A DNA stretch of 64,000 nt, from positions 1,843,001 to 1,907,000 of the forward strand of contig NZ_CP063656.1 of the NCBI RefSeq assembly GCF_015209725.1. Direction: 5' to 3'. Positions within the stretch are counted from its first letter, which is position 1. Each line of letters begins with the position of its first letter. This document shows positions 19,857 through 28,369 of the stretch, piece after piece. Source of the DNA: Lysobacter ciconiae (lineage in GTDB: Bacteria > Pseudomonadota > Gammaproteobacteria > Xanthomonadales > Xanthomonadaceae). The translations under genes were made by a program, and so were the position numbers. A model generated the notes under the pieces. That model was not told the origin of the DNA. It made no database searches and saw only the letters and a program-made list of their open reading frames with translations.

Positions 19857-20384
19857 TCACTCCAGACCAGCGAAGATCGCGTCGACGGCAGCGGCGTCGA
19901 GCTTCTCGTGGTAATGACCGTTGACCAGCATCACCGGGGCACCGCAGCAGGCGGCGACACACTCCTCCTCGCGCTTGAGGAACACCCGGCCATCGGGGCT
20001 GGACTCGCCCAGCTTGCAGCCCAGCGTCTTCTCCGCATGGGCGACCAGTTCTTCGGCGCCGTTGAGCCAGCAGCTGATGTTGGTGCAAAAGGCGACGTTG
20101 TTGCGGCCCACCGGCTCGAGCACGAACATCGAGTAGAAGGTCGCCACCTCGTAGGCCAGCACCGGCGGCAGGCCCAGGTAGCGGGCCACGGCGGCGATCA
20201 GCTCGTCGCTCAGCCAGCCGCCGTTCTGCTCCTGGGTCGCAAACAGCCCCTGGATCACCGCCGAGCGCTTGCGGTCGGCCGGGAACTTGGCCACCCAGTG
20301 GTCAATGAACGCGCGCGTCGCATCGGACAGCACGACCATCGGGTCGACGTTGCGGCACGCCTCGAAATTTCCAGTCGCTTTCAT
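19857..20384 (-). CDS. nuoE: NADH-quinone oxidoreductase subunit E
   Basis: Thioredoxin-fold [2Fe-2S] subunit (cluster N1a) of the NADH module; 175 residues. The four cysteine ligands appear as CTNISC (C-x4-C) and CVAAC (C-x3-C) in the C-terminal half, after an N-terminal helical region. It lies between nuoD and nuoF with a 27-base gap upstream. Confidence 0.97.
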   Translation of the reverse strand: MKATGNFEACRNVDPMVVLSDATRAFIDHWVAKFPADRKRSAVIQGLFATQEQNGGWLSDELIAAVARYLGLPPVLAYEVATFYSMFVLEPVGRNNVAFCTNISCWLNGAEELVAHAEKTLGCKLGESSPDGRVFLKREEECVAACCGAPVMLVNGHYHEKLDAAAVDAIFAGLE

Positions 20385-20411
20385 TCGTTCAGATCCTCAG
20401 CGATCGCCTTC

Positions 20412-21737
20412 TCAGCGATCCACCTCGCCAAACACGAGGTCATAGGTACCGATCATCGCCACCGCGTCGGCCAGCATGTGCCCGCGGATCACGGCGTCCA
20501 TCGAGGACAGGTGGGCAAAGCCCGGCGCGCGCAGCTTGACCCGGAACGGCTTGTTCGCGCCGTCCGACACCAGGTAGCAACCGAACTCGCCCTTGGGCGC
20601 CTCGACCGCGCAGTAGGTCTCGCCGGCAGGCACGCAGTAGCTTTCGGTGAAGAACTTGAAGTGATGAATCAACGCTTCCATCGACTCCTTCATCTCCTCG
20701 CGCGCCGGTGGCCGGACCTTGTAGTTGTCGACCATCACCGGGCCGGGATTGACCCGCAGCCAGGCGACGCACTGCTTGATGATCCGCGTGGACTGGCGCA
20801 TCTCGGCGACGCGGACCAGGTAGCGGTCATAGCAGTCGCCTTCGGTGCCCAGCGGGATATCGAAATCCAACTCCGCGTACTTGGCGTAGGGCTGCTTCTT
20901 GCGCAGGTCCCATTCGATGCCCGAACCGCGCAGCATCACGCCCGACATGCCCCAGGCCTTGGCCAGTTCCGGGCTGACCACGCCGATGCCGACGGTGCGC
21001 TGCTTCCATATCCGGTTGTCGGTGAGCAGGGTCTCGTATTCGTCGACGCGGTGCGGGAAGTCGTCGCAGAAGGAGTCCAGGTAGTCCAGCATCGAGCCTT
21101 CGCGCCAGGCGTTGAAGCGCTTGAGCTTGCCGCCCTTTCGCCACGGCGACTCCTTGTAACGCGGCATGACGTCGGGCAGGTCGCGGTAGACGCCGCCGGG
21201 ACGGTAGTAGGTCGCGTGCATGCGCGCGCCCGACACCGCCTCGTAGACGTCCATCAGCTCTTCGCGCTCGCGGAACGCATACAGCATCACCGCCATCGCG
21301 CCCAGATCGAGGGCGTTGGAGCCCAGCCACATCAGGTGGTTCAGCAGCCGGGTGATCTCGTCGAACATGGTGCGGATGTACTGCGCACGCTCCGGCACCT
21401 CCAGCCCCATCAGGTTCTCGATGGCGCGCACGTAGGCGTGCTCGTTGCACATCATCGAGACGTAATCGAGGCGGTCCATGTAACCGATGGACTGGTTGAA
21501 CGGCTTGGATTCGGCGAGCTTCTCGGTGCCGCGGTGCAACAGACCGACATGCGGGTCGACGCGCTGCACGACCTCGCCGTCCATCTCCATGATCAGGCGC
21601 AGCACGCCATGGGCGGCCGGATGCTGCGGACCGAAGTTCATGGTGTAGTTGCGGATCTCCGCCGAGCCGGTGACGCCGCCGTGCGGATTGTCGGTGGTCT
21701 CGTTGATCAACGGCATGGTGGTGGCAGGCGTGCTCAT
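20412..21737 (-). CDS. nuoD: NADH-quinone oxidoreductase subunit D
   Basis: 49-kDa subunit homologue of complex I that forms the quinone-reduction site with NuoB. The 441-residue product starts with a variable 28-residue leader, then NYTMNFGPQHPAAHGVLRLI, the loop with the quinone-binding histidine. RVDPHVGLLHRGTEKLAE and the C-terminal DLVFGEVDR are also family-typical. It is a separate gene, not fused to nuoC as in E. coli; its ATG overlaps the nuoC stop by 4 bases. Confidence 0.97.
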   Translation of the reverse strand: MSTPATTMPLINETTDNPHGGVTGSAEIRNYTMNFGPQHPAAHGVLRLIMEMDGEVVQRVDPHVGLLHRGTEKLAESKPFNQSIGYMDRLDYVSMMCNEHAYVRAIENLMGLEVPERAQYIRTMFDEITRLLNHLMWLGSNALDLGAMAVMLYAFREREELMDVYEAVSGARMHATYYRPGGVYRDLPDVMPRYKESPWRKGGKLKRFNAWREGSMLDYLDSFCDDFPHRVDEYETLLTDNRIWKQRTVGIGVVSPELAKAWGMSGVMLRGSGIEWDLRKKQPYAKYAELDFDIPLGTEGDCYDRYLVRVAEMRQSTRIIKQCVAWLRVNPGPVMVDNYKVRPPAREEMKESMEALIHHFKFFTESYCVPAGETYCAVEAPKGEFGCYLVSDGANKPFRVKLRAPGFAHLSSMDAVIRGHMLADAVAMIGTYDLVFGEVDR

Positions 21738-22462
21738 GGCTTCAACCCCAGACGCGTGGCCGTTTCATCGGCGGCGGTCAGGTAACGCGAGTCATCGCGG
21801 ATCACGCGCGGGACCAGCACGCGCGGCTCGATGGAGACCGGCTCGTAGATCACGCGCTTGCGCTCGGCGTCGTATCGCACTTCGACGTTGCCGATCAACG
21901 GGAAATCCTTGCGGAACGGGTGGCCGATGAAACCGTAGTCGGTGAGGATGCGACGCAGGTCCGGGTGGCCCTCGAACACGATGCCGAACAGGTCGAACGC
22001 CTCGCGCTCGAACCAGTTGGCGCCGGCCCACACGGAGGTGAGCGAGTCCACGATCGGCATCTCGTCATCAGGGGCGAAGGTGCGCACGCGCAGGCGCTGG
22101 TTGTGCTGGAACGACAACAGGTGGGCCGCCGCGGCGAAGCGGCGCTTGGGCGCATCGGCGACGCCACTGGGCAGCTGGCCCCAGGCGAAGCGGCCCGGAC
22201 CGGCGCCTTCCACGCCACGCGAGAAGCCCTCCGAGGACGGCTCGGTGTTCCATTCGTCGCTGCCCCAGGTCAGGTAGTCGACGCCGCTGACGTCGGTCAA
22301 CTGCTCGTAGCCGAACTCGTCGCGCAGGGCGCGTGCGGTGGCGAGCCACTGCGCGGGCTCGACCTCGATGCCGACCTCGCCGCGCGGCTCGGCGACGGTG
22401 ACCGTGCAGTCGGTGAAGCGCGCGCGCAGGCGATCGGCGTACGCGGTGATCGACTCACTCAT
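21734..22462 (-). CDS. nuoC: NADH-quinone oxidoreductase subunit C
   Basis: 30-kDa subunit homologue of the complex I Q-module, a structural partner of NuoD. The 242-residue product has the family signature ERKVYEL-like region represented by WFEREAFDLFGIVFEGHPDL, followed by HPFRKDFPL. The ATG at 22462 is within the last 8 bases of nuoB; longer frames in the nuoB region are shadows. Overlap with nuoD is ATGA. Confidence 0.96.
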   Translation of the reverse strand: MSESITAYADRLRARFTDCTVTVAEPRGEVGIEVEPAQWLATARALRDEFGYEQLTDVSGVDYLTWGSDEWNTEPSSEGFSRGVEGAGPGRFAWGQLPSGVADAPKRRFAAAAHLLSFQHNQRLRVRTFAPDDEMPIVDSLTSVWAGANWFEREAFDLFGIVFEGHPDLRRILTDYGFIGHPFRKDFPLIGNVEVRYDAERKRVIYEPVSIEPRVLVPRVIRDDSRYLTAADETATRLGLKP

Positions 22463-23033
22463 CGCGGACACCGGTCTTGTTGTCGCCAAAGTTGGTGCCG
22501 CGGCGGATCTTCTTCTGCAGCTGTAGGATGCCGTACACCAGCGCCTCGGCCGTGGGCGGGCAGCCGGGCACGTAGATGTCGACCGGCACGATGCGGTCGC
22601 AGCCCCGCACCACCGAATACGAGTAGTGGTAATAGCCGCCGCCATTGGCGCAGCTGCCCATCGAGATGACCCATTTGGGCTCGGGCATCTGGTCGTAGAT
22701 CTTGCGCAGCGCGGGCGCCATCTTGTTGACCAGCGTTCCGGCCACGATCATCACGTCGGACTGGCGCGGCGAGGGGCGGAAAATGACGCCGTAGCGGTCA
22801 AGGTCGAGCCGTGCCGCGCCGGCATGCATCATTTCCACCGCGCAACAGGCCAGGCCGAACGAGACCGGCCACATCGAACCGGTGCGCGCCCAGTTCCACA
22901 GCGCGTCCAGGCTGGTGGTCACAAAGCCCTGCTGCAGCAGCGGGTTGTCATCGCCGGGAAGCAGGATGTCGTCCAGGCGCCCTTCCGGCACCGGGTTGTG
23001 CATCAGGCCCGAGATGGTCTCACTCACTCCCAT
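22455..23033 (-). CDS. nuoB: NADH-quinone oxidoreductase subunit B
   Basis: Carries terminal cluster N2, the immediate donor to quinone. The 192-residue product contains GLACCAVEMM, SMGSCANGGG and VPGCPPTAEAL, which hold the four N2 cysteines, including the unusual adjacent pair. Of several starts, the ATG at 23033 (MGVSETISGL) matches xanthomonad NuoB N-termini as I recall them and has AGGGAG about 7 bases upstream; it overlaps the 3' end of nuoA by 10 bases. Confidence 0.96.
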   Translation of the reverse strand: MGVSETISGLMHNPVPEGRLDDILLPGDDNPLLQQGFVTTSLDALWNWARTGSMWPVSFGLACCAVEMMHAGAARLDLDRYGVIFRPSPRQSDVMIVAGTLVNKMAPALRKIYDQMPEPKWVISMGSCANGGGYYHYSYSVVRGCDRIVPVDIYVPGCPPTAEALVYGILQLQKKIRRGTNFGDNKTGVRDE

Positions 23034-23380
23034 TCCAGCGCTCCCTTCTTCCACACGTAGATGAAGCCGAGCAGCAGCATGCTCACGAAAATTCCCATCT
23101 CGACCAGACCGACCACACCCAGGTCGCGGAATACCGTGGCCCAGGGGACGAGGAAGATGATTTCCAGATCAAAGATGATGAACTGGATGGCCACGAGGTA
23201 ATAGCGCACGTCGAACTGCATGCGCGCGTCTTCGAAAGCCTCGAAGCCGCATTCGTACGGGGACAGTTTTGCCAGGCTCGGGCGCTTGGGCCCCAGCAGG
23301 TGTCCCACCACCAGAAGGGCGACGCCAATGCCGCTGGCGACGATAAGAAACAACAAGGTCGGCAGATATTCGCCCAGCAC
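23024..23380 (-). CDS. nuoA: NADH-quinone oxidoreductase subunit A
   Basis: First gene of the nuo operon; small membrane subunit (ND3 homologue) with three transmembrane helices. The 118-residue product contains YECGFEAFEDARMQFDVRYY, the cytoplasmic loop with the cysteine exposed in deactive complex I, and FDLEIIFLVPWA. The start is GTG at 23378-23380, giving MLGEYLPTLL, which fits the family; the frame continues upstream into tRNA-Leu without meaning. No strong Shine-Dalgarno sequence is seen, only GAGAG. Confidence 0.95.
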   Translation of the reverse strand: MLGEYLPTLLFLIVASGIGVALLVVGHLLGPKRPSLAKLSPYECGFEAFEDARMQFDVRYYLVAIQFIIFDLEIIFLVPWATVFRDLGVVGLVEMGIFVSMLLLGFIYVWKKGALEWE

Positions 23381-23399
23381 TTCTGTTCTCTCGGCTACA

Positions 23400-23452
23400 C
23401 CACGCTCTCGCGTGGCCTTGGCTCGGCGGCACCATCGCTGCCGTGGGCAGCG
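23400..23452 (-). promoter_or_regulatory. Two perfect hairpins in the nuoA leader
   Basis: Between tRNA-Leu and nuoA there are two exact inverted repeats. One is CGCTGCC/GGCAGCG with a 3-base loop (23436-23452). The other is CCACGC/GCGTGG (23400-23415), closing a GAGA loop of GNRA type on the transcript strand. The second ends about 20 bases before the GTG start. Neither is followed by a T-run, so they may be processing or translational-control structures on a tRNA-Leu-nuo transcript. Confidence 0.35.
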
Positions 23453-23482
23453 GCCGATGCCGTTGTCGGTAAAACTGTGGAG

Positions 23483-23567
23483 TGGTGCCCAAGGGGGGAC
23501 TCGAACCCCCACGACCTAAGCCGCTACCACCTCAAGGTAGTGCGTCTACCAATTCCGCCACCTGGGC
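23483..23567 (-). tRNA. tRNA-Leu (GAG)
   Basis: An 85-nt class-II tRNA with encoded CCA. The acceptor stem is GCCCAGG/CTTGGGC (one G-T pair), the anticodon loop is TTGAGGT in the stem CTACC/GGTAG, a long variable arm follows, and the T-arm is GGGGG-TTCGAGT-CCCCC. It lies downstream of secG as leuU does in E. coli. No convincing promoter of its own is visible, so co-transcription with secG is likely. Confidence 0.96.
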
Positions 23568-23693
23568 ACATCCTCCAGCGCTACGCCTCCTGCTCCGGAT
23601 CCAACCGCGTGCGGTGGACCCGGCTTCCGGTCATGACGACCGGACACCCGCGCATCCCTGCCGGATGTGACTGACTATCTTATCGCGACCGAC

Positions 23694-24122
23694 CTAGTTT
23701 TTGACCGGATCGGACGGTGCCGAATCCGTCGCCTCGGGCGCTGCCGGGGCCGCCGGGACATCCGGCGCCACCGCCGGAGCGGTGGGCTGCGCCGGAGCCG
23801 CTTCGGGGACGGCCGGCGCGCTGGACGCCGGATCGACCGGCACCTGCGACATCACACCCAGACCCTGACCGGCAGTCGTCGGACCAACGGCCAGATGGGT
23901 CGCCTGCCAGGCCATGAACATGGCGATCACGAAGAAGGAGATCGCAAGCCACTTGGTGGCCTTTGACAGAAAGCTCGACGCGCCGCGCGCGCCGAACACC
24001 GTCGCGGAGGCGCCGCCGCCAAAGCCCGCGCCGGCTTGCGCGCCGGAACCGCGCTGCATCAGGATCAGCACGATCATGGACGCGGCGATCAGCACATAGA
24101 TGACGTTGAGGAACAACAGCAT
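23694..24122 (-). CDS. secG: Preprotein translocase subunit SecG
   Basis: Small inner-membrane subunit of the SecYEG channel. The 142-residue product has two transmembrane helices (about 1-20 and 57-76), the family loop MQRGSGAQAGAGFGGGASAT, and a long Pro/Ala-rich cytoplasmic tail (about 85-142) that makes it longer than the E. coli protein (110). It starts 44 bases after tpiA and precedes tRNA-Leu. Confidence 0.96.
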   Translation of the reverse strand: MLLFLNVIYVLIAASMIVLILMQRGSGAQAGAGFGGGASATVFGARGASSFLSKATKWLAISFFVIAMFMAWQATHLAVGPTTAGQGLGVMSQVPVDPASSAPAVPEAAPAQPTAPAVAPDVPAAPAAPEATDSAPSDPVKN

Positions 24123-24166
24123 CGGAAGACTCTTTGGTCAGTTGCCCGGGCCAGGCCCGGAACAGG

Positions 24167-24916
24167 TCAGGATGCCAGCGCGGCTGCGATGGCGTTGAAG
24201 TCGGCGGCCACCAGGGACGCGCCGCCTACCAGGCCGCCGTCGACATCCGCTTGTGAGAACAGGGCGGCGGCATTGTCGGCCTTTACGCTGCCGCCGTACA
24301 GGATCGGAAGCGAGCCAGCGATTCTATCATCCTGCGAAGCGACTCCGCTACGGATGAATGCGTGCACCGACTGCACCTGCTCGGGGCTGGCGGTCTTGCC
24401 GGTACCGATCGCCCATACCGGCTCGTAGGCGACGATGGCCCCGTCCAGCGCCTTGGCGCCGTCGACCAGCAATGGCGCCAGTTGCTCCTGCAGGCGCGCC
24501 TCGGTCTGGCCGTCCTCGCGCTCCTGCAGGCTTTCGCCCACGCACAGGATGGGAACGATGCCTGCCGCCTTGGCGGCGCGGAACTTGGCGGCAACCAGTT
24601 CGCTGCTCTCGTGATGGTACTGGCGGCGCTCGGAATGGCCGACCAGGCAGTAGCCAGCGCCAACATCGGCGAGCATCTGCGCGGAGATCTCGCCGGTGTA
24701 GGCGCCGCTCGCATGCTCGCTGACGTCCTGGGCACCAAACTCCAGACCCTTGTCGGCGAAACGGGCGATCAACTCGGCCAGGTACACCGCCGGCGGGATG
24801 ATGATGCGCTGGACGCCGGGGGCAGCTTCGGCGGCGACCGCATCCAGCAGCTCGGCGGAGAATCGGCGATCCCCGTGCAACTTCCAGTTACCAGCGACAA
24901 TCCTGCGACGTGCCAT
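24167..24916 (-). CDS. tpiA: Triosephosphate isomerase
   Basis: Interconverts dihydroxyacetone phosphate and glyceraldehyde 3-phosphate in the cytoplasm. The 249-residue product is a complete TIM barrel with the N-terminal GNWKLHG (substrate lysine and asparagine), LVGHSERR (catalytic histidine), VAYEPVWAIGTGKTASP (catalytic glutamate and flexible loop 6) and YGGSVKADN (phosphate loop). The ATG at 24916 starts MARRRIVAGNWK; upstream in-frame sequence lies in the gap and the neighbouring gene. Confidence 0.97.
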   Translation of the reverse strand: MARRRIVAGNWKLHGDRRFSAELLDAVAAEAAPGVQRIIIPPAVYLAELIARFADKGLEFGAQDVSEHASGAYTGEISAQMLADVGAGYCLVGHSERRQYHHESSELVAAKFRAAKAAGIVPILCVGESLQEREDGQTEARLQEQLAPLLVDGAKALDGAIVAYEPVWAIGTGKTASPEQVQSVHAFIRSGVASQDDRIAGSLPILYGGSVKADNAAALFSQADVDGGLVGGASLVAADFNAIAAALAS

Positions 24917-24978
24917 GCCTATCCCCGCGTGTGAAAGCCGGGATTCTACCGCACGGCGCCCGGGAGGGGTCTGGACGA

Positions 24979-25926
24979 CTACTTGAGCTTGATCTCGCGC
25001 AGCCGCTCTTCCAGGTATCCCTGCGCGGTGATCGGCTCGGGGTACCGGCTCGGGTTGTCGGCGGTCACCGTGCCGGGCAGCACGTCGATCAGGAAGTCGG
25101 GGTTGGGATGCAGGAAGAACGGCGTGGAGTAGCGCGGCTGGCGCGCCTTCTCGCCCTTCGGATTGACCACGCGGTGGGTTGTGGACGGATAGACGTGGTT
25201 GGTCAGCCGCTGCAGCATGTCGCCGATATTGACCACGATGGTGTCGGCGTCGGCGGTGAAAGGCACCCACTCGCCCGCGCGCGAAAGCACCTCCAGGCCC
25301 TCCGCGCTGGCGCCGACCAGCAGGGTGATCAGGTTGATGTCCTCGTGCGCGCCGGCGCGCTCGTTGGGCACTTCAAGGCTGGTGATGGGCGGATAGTGCA
25401 AGGGACGCAGGATCGAGTTGCCGCTGTCGATCTTGTCGTCGAACCAGTGCTCGTCCAGGCCGATGTGCAGGGCCAGCGCGCTGAGCACCTTGGCGCCGAG
25501 TCGGTCCAGCGACTGGTACAGGCCGTAGGCGACCTCGCGGAACTCCGGCAGTTCCTCGGGCCATACGTTGGGGGGCATGGAGTCGGCGTAGCGCGAGTCG
25601 CGCGGGATCTCGCGGCCGACGTGCCAGAACTCCTTCAGATCGAAGTGCTGCGCGCCCTTGGCGGTCTCGATACCGAAGGGGGTGTACCCGCGGGCGCCAC
25701 CGCCGCCGGCGACGTGGTACTTCCGCTTGACGTCCTCGGGCAACGCGAACAGGCGCTGGAAGACGTCGTAGCTGCGGTCGACCTGCGCCTGCCCGATGCC
25801 GTGGCCGCGCACACCGGCGAAACCCCACTGCCGATAGGCGGCGCCCAGTTCGGCCACGAACGCGTCGCGCTGGACGGGATCGTCGAAGCGGCTGATGTCG
25901 AAGATCGGGATACGGGTCGTGCTCAT
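24979..25926 (-). CDS. Isopenicillin N synthase-type 2-oxoglutarate/Fe(II) oxygenase
   Basis: Cytoplasmic non-haem iron oxygenase; substrate unknown. The 315-residue product has the DIOX_N region (IPIFDISRFDDPVQRDAF, residues 6-23, and YRQWGFAGVRGHGI) and a double-stranded beta-helix domain with iron ligands H194 and D196 (AHED) and H251 (STTHRVVNP). The 2-oxoglutarate-binding RxS follows at R265-S267 (PRYSTPFF). All catalytic residues are intact. It lies between tpiA and glmM with 62- and 53-base flanks. Membership of the superfamily is clear; any specific reaction (hydroxylase, ethylene-forming or other) would be guesswork. Confidence 0.88.
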   Translation of the reverse strand: MSTTRIPIFDISRFDDPVQRDAFVAELGAAYRQWGFAGVRGHGIGQAQVDRSYDVFQRLFALPEDVKRKYHVAGGGGARGYTPFGIETAKGAQHFDLKEFWHVGREIPRDSRYADSMPPNVWPEELPEFREVAYGLYQSLDRLGAKVLSALALHIGLDEHWFDDKIDSGNSILRPLHYPPITSLEVPNERAGAHEDINLITLLVGASAEGLEVLSRAGEWVPFTADADTIVVNIGDMLQRLTNHVYPSTTHRVVNPKGEKARQPRYSTPFFLHPNPDFLIDVLPGTVTADNPSRYPEPITAQGYLEERLREIKLK

Positions 25927-25979
25927 GGCGTCTGCAACCTCATCGAAAGTAGCGGGATCCGGTCGTGGCCGGCTGCGGC

Positions 25980-27338
25980 CTATTGGGCCGCCTCGTGCAC
26001 CGCGCCGGCCAGGCGGTCCAGGGTCGACTGCATGAGGGCATCGTCATCGGCCTCTACCGTGACGCGGACCACCGGCTCGGTGCCGGACGCGCGCAGGAAC
26101 GCGCGGCCGCGTCCGTGGACGGCCTGCTGGGCTTCGGCCAGGGCGGCCTGCACGGAGGGCATTTCGGCGGGCTTGACGCCGTCGGTGCAGCGCACGTTCA
26201 CGGTTTTCTGCGGCACCCGGTCCAGGCCGGCCAGCGCCTGCTTCAGGCTGATGCCGCGGCAGCGCAGCACTTCCAGCACCTGCAGCGCGCTGACGATGCC
26301 GTCGCCGGTGCTGGTGCGGTCCACGCACAGCAGATGGCCGGACGCCTCGCCGCCCAGCACGCCGCCATGCTCGACCAGCTTCTGGTGCACGTGGCGGTCG
26401 CCGACCTTGGCGCGCAGGAAGTCGATTCCACTTTGCTCGAAGGCGCGCTCCAGGCCGTAGTTGGTCATCAGCGTGCCGACCACCGGGCCCTGCAGCCGAC
26501 CGCTCGCGCGCCAGTCGTTGGCGAGCACGTAGATCAGGTCGTCGCCGTCGTGCACGGTCCCGTCGGCGTCGACGAACATCACCCGGTCGCCGTCGCCGTC
26601 AAAGGCGATGCCCAGGTCGGCGCCGGTGCTGAGCACGCGCTCTGCCAATGCCTCCGGATGGGTCGTGCCCACGCCGTCGTTGATGTTGAGCCCGTTAGGA
26701 TCCACCCCGATCGTGTCCAGTTTGGCGCCCAGCTCGCGCAGCACCAGCGGGCCGAGCTGATAGGTCGCGCCGTGCGCGCAGTCCAGCACGATGTGCATGC
26801 CGCCCAGGTCAAAGCCCTTGGGTACCGAGGTCTTGCAAGCCTCGACATAGCGGCCGATCGCGTCGCGGGTGCGTGCGGTCTTGCCCAGCTCGGCGGACGG
26901 CACGGTGCTGAAGCGCTCGTCCAGCGCGGCCTCGATCGCGAGCTCGGTGGCGTCGTCGAGCTTCTCGCCTTCGGCGGAGAAGAACTTGATGCCGTTGTCG
27001 TAGTGCGGATTGTGCGAGGCGGAGATCACGATGCCGCCGTCGGCGCGCATGGACCGGGTCAGGTGGGCGACCGCCGGGGTCGGCATCGGACCCATCAGCT
27101 GCACGTCCACGCCGGCCGCGACCAGGCCGGCTTCCAGCGCCGCCTCGAACATGTAGTTGGAGATACGGGTGTCCTTGCCGATGATCACGACGGGCTTGCG
27201 CCAGGCCCGCCCGGACTCGACCGAGCGCTTGAGCGCGTGGCCGTAGGCGTTGCCCAGGCGCAGCAGGAAGTCCGCGGAAATGGCGCCCTCGCCTACCCGC
27301 CCGCGGATGCCGTCGGTGCCGAAATAACGACGTCCCAT
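25980..27338 (-). CDS. glmM: Phosphoglucosamine mutase
   Basis: Converts glucosamine 6-phosphate to glucosamine 1-phosphate for peptidoglycan and LPS precursors. The 452-residue product has the N-terminal YFGTDGIRGRVGEGAI, the phosphoserine loop ISASHNPHYDNGIKFF (phosphorylated serine at residue 108), the metal-binding DGDGDR and a C-terminal phosphate-binding RASGTEPVVRV. Its ATG shares one base with the accD stop (TAATG), which couples the two genes. Confidence 0.97.
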   Translation of the reverse strand: MGRRYFGTDGIRGRVGEGAISADFLLRLGNAYGHALKRSVESGRAWRKPVVIIGKDTRISNYMFEAALEAGLVAAGVDVQLMGPMPTPAVAHLTRSMRADGGIVISASHNPHYDNGIKFFSAEGEKLDDATELAIEAALDERFSTVPSAELGKTARTRDAIGRYVEACKTSVPKGFDLGGMHIVLDCAHGATYQLGPLVLRELGAKLDTIGVDPNGLNINDGVGTTHPEALAERVLSTGADLGIAFDGDGDRVMFVDADGTVHDGDDLIYVLANDWRASGRLQGPVVGTLMTNYGLERAFEQSGIDFLRAKVGDRHVHQKLVEHGGVLGGEASGHLLCVDRTSTGDGIVSALQVLEVLRCRGISLKQALAGLDRVPQKTVNVRCTDGVKPAEMPSVQAALAEAQQAVHGRGRAFLRASGTEPVVRVTVEADDDALMQSTLDRLAGAVHEAAQ

Positions 27339-28228
27339 TACCCGTTCTCCCCGGCGTCGTCCGCTGGCTGCGGCTGGCGCATCATCATGGCGAGCAGGTC
27401 CGCCAGCCGGTCACGCATCTCGCGGCGATCGCAGATCTGGTCGATGGCGCCGTGCTCCAACAGGAACTCGCTGCGCTGGAAACCTTCCGGCAAGGTCTCG
27501 CGCACGGTCTGCTCGATCACGCGCGGGCCGGCGAAGCCGATCAGCGCCTCAGGCTCGGCGATGTTGATGTCGCCCAGCATCGCCAGCGACGCGGATACGC
27601 CGCCGGTGGTCGGATGGGTCAGCACCGCGATGTAGGGCAGGCCCGCGGCGCGCAGGCGGCCCAGCGCGGCGGAGGTCTTAGCCATCTGCATCAGTGAGAA
27701 CAGGCTTTCCTGCATGCGCGCGCCGCCGGTGGCGGTGAAGCACACCATTGGGCAGCCTGCCTCCAGCGCCGATTCGGCGGCCAGGGCAAACCGCTCGCCG
27801 ACCACCGAGCCCATCGATCCGCCCATGAACGCGAAGTCGAACGCGCACGCCACCAGCGGGCGCTGCTTCAGCTCGCCCTTCATTGCGATCAGCGCGTCAC
27901 GCTCGCCGGTGGCTTTCTGCGCGGCCTTGATGCGGTCCGAGTAGCGCTTCTGGTCGCGGAACTTGAGGACGTCGGTGGGGCCGAGCTCGGCGCCGATTTC
28001 CGTCGTGCTGCCATCGTCCAACAAGGCGGTAAGGCGGGCCCGCGCGCGGATGGCGCGGTGGTGGCTGCACTTGGGGCAGACCTCGAGGTTTTCCTCGAGC
28101 TCGGGACGGTAGAGCACCGCGCCGCAGCGATCGCACTTTTCCCAGAGCCCTTCGGGCACGCTGCGGCGCTTGGCGACGGGCGTCTCGGTCCGGATGCCGG
28201 AAGGCATGAGTTTCTTGAGCCAGGACAT
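27338..28228 (-). CDS. accD: Acetyl-CoA carboxylase carboxyltransferase subunit beta
   Basis: Beta subunit of the carboxyltransferase that makes malonyl-CoA for fatty acid synthesis. The 296-residue product has an N-terminal zinc finger (CDRC and CPKC, residues about 31-55) and the crotonase-type core with FDFAFMGGSMGSVVGE, SGGARMQE-like TGGARMQESLFSLMQM and PTTGGVSAS. The ATG at 28228 begins MSWLKKLMPSG, the family N-terminus. It lies downstream of trpA after 141 bases, as in other gammaproteobacterial trpFBA-accD clusters. Confidence 0.97.
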   Translation of the reverse strand: MSWLKKLMPSGIRTETPVAKRRSVPEGLWEKCDRCGAVLYRPELEENLEVCPKCSHHRAIRARARLTALLDDGSTTEIGAELGPTDVLKFRDQKRYSDRIKAAQKATGERDALIAMKGELKQRPLVACAFDFAFMGGSMGSVVGERFALAAESALEAGCPMVCFTATGGARMQESLFSLMQMAKTSAALGRLRAAGLPYIAVLTHPTTGGVSASLAMLGDINIAEPEALIGFAGPRVIEQTVRETLPEGFQRSEFLLEHGAIDQICDRREMRDRLADLLAMMMRQPQPADDAGENG

Positions 28229-28369
28229 GCGTTGCGGATTCCCTGTAATTGGTCCGGTGCAATGATCCGGAAGTGTCTGTGTCCGCCCGCGGCCATTCAA
28301 TGGCAACGGACGGTGCCGGTAGCGTCGGCGAACGCGGCAGTTTACCGCAGGCGTTCGCCGGTCCGTGCC

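Noticed and set aside
23381..23512. Extension of nuoA into tRNA-Leu
   Set aside because: Translation of the tRNA sequence; NuoA homologues start at the GTG at 23380.
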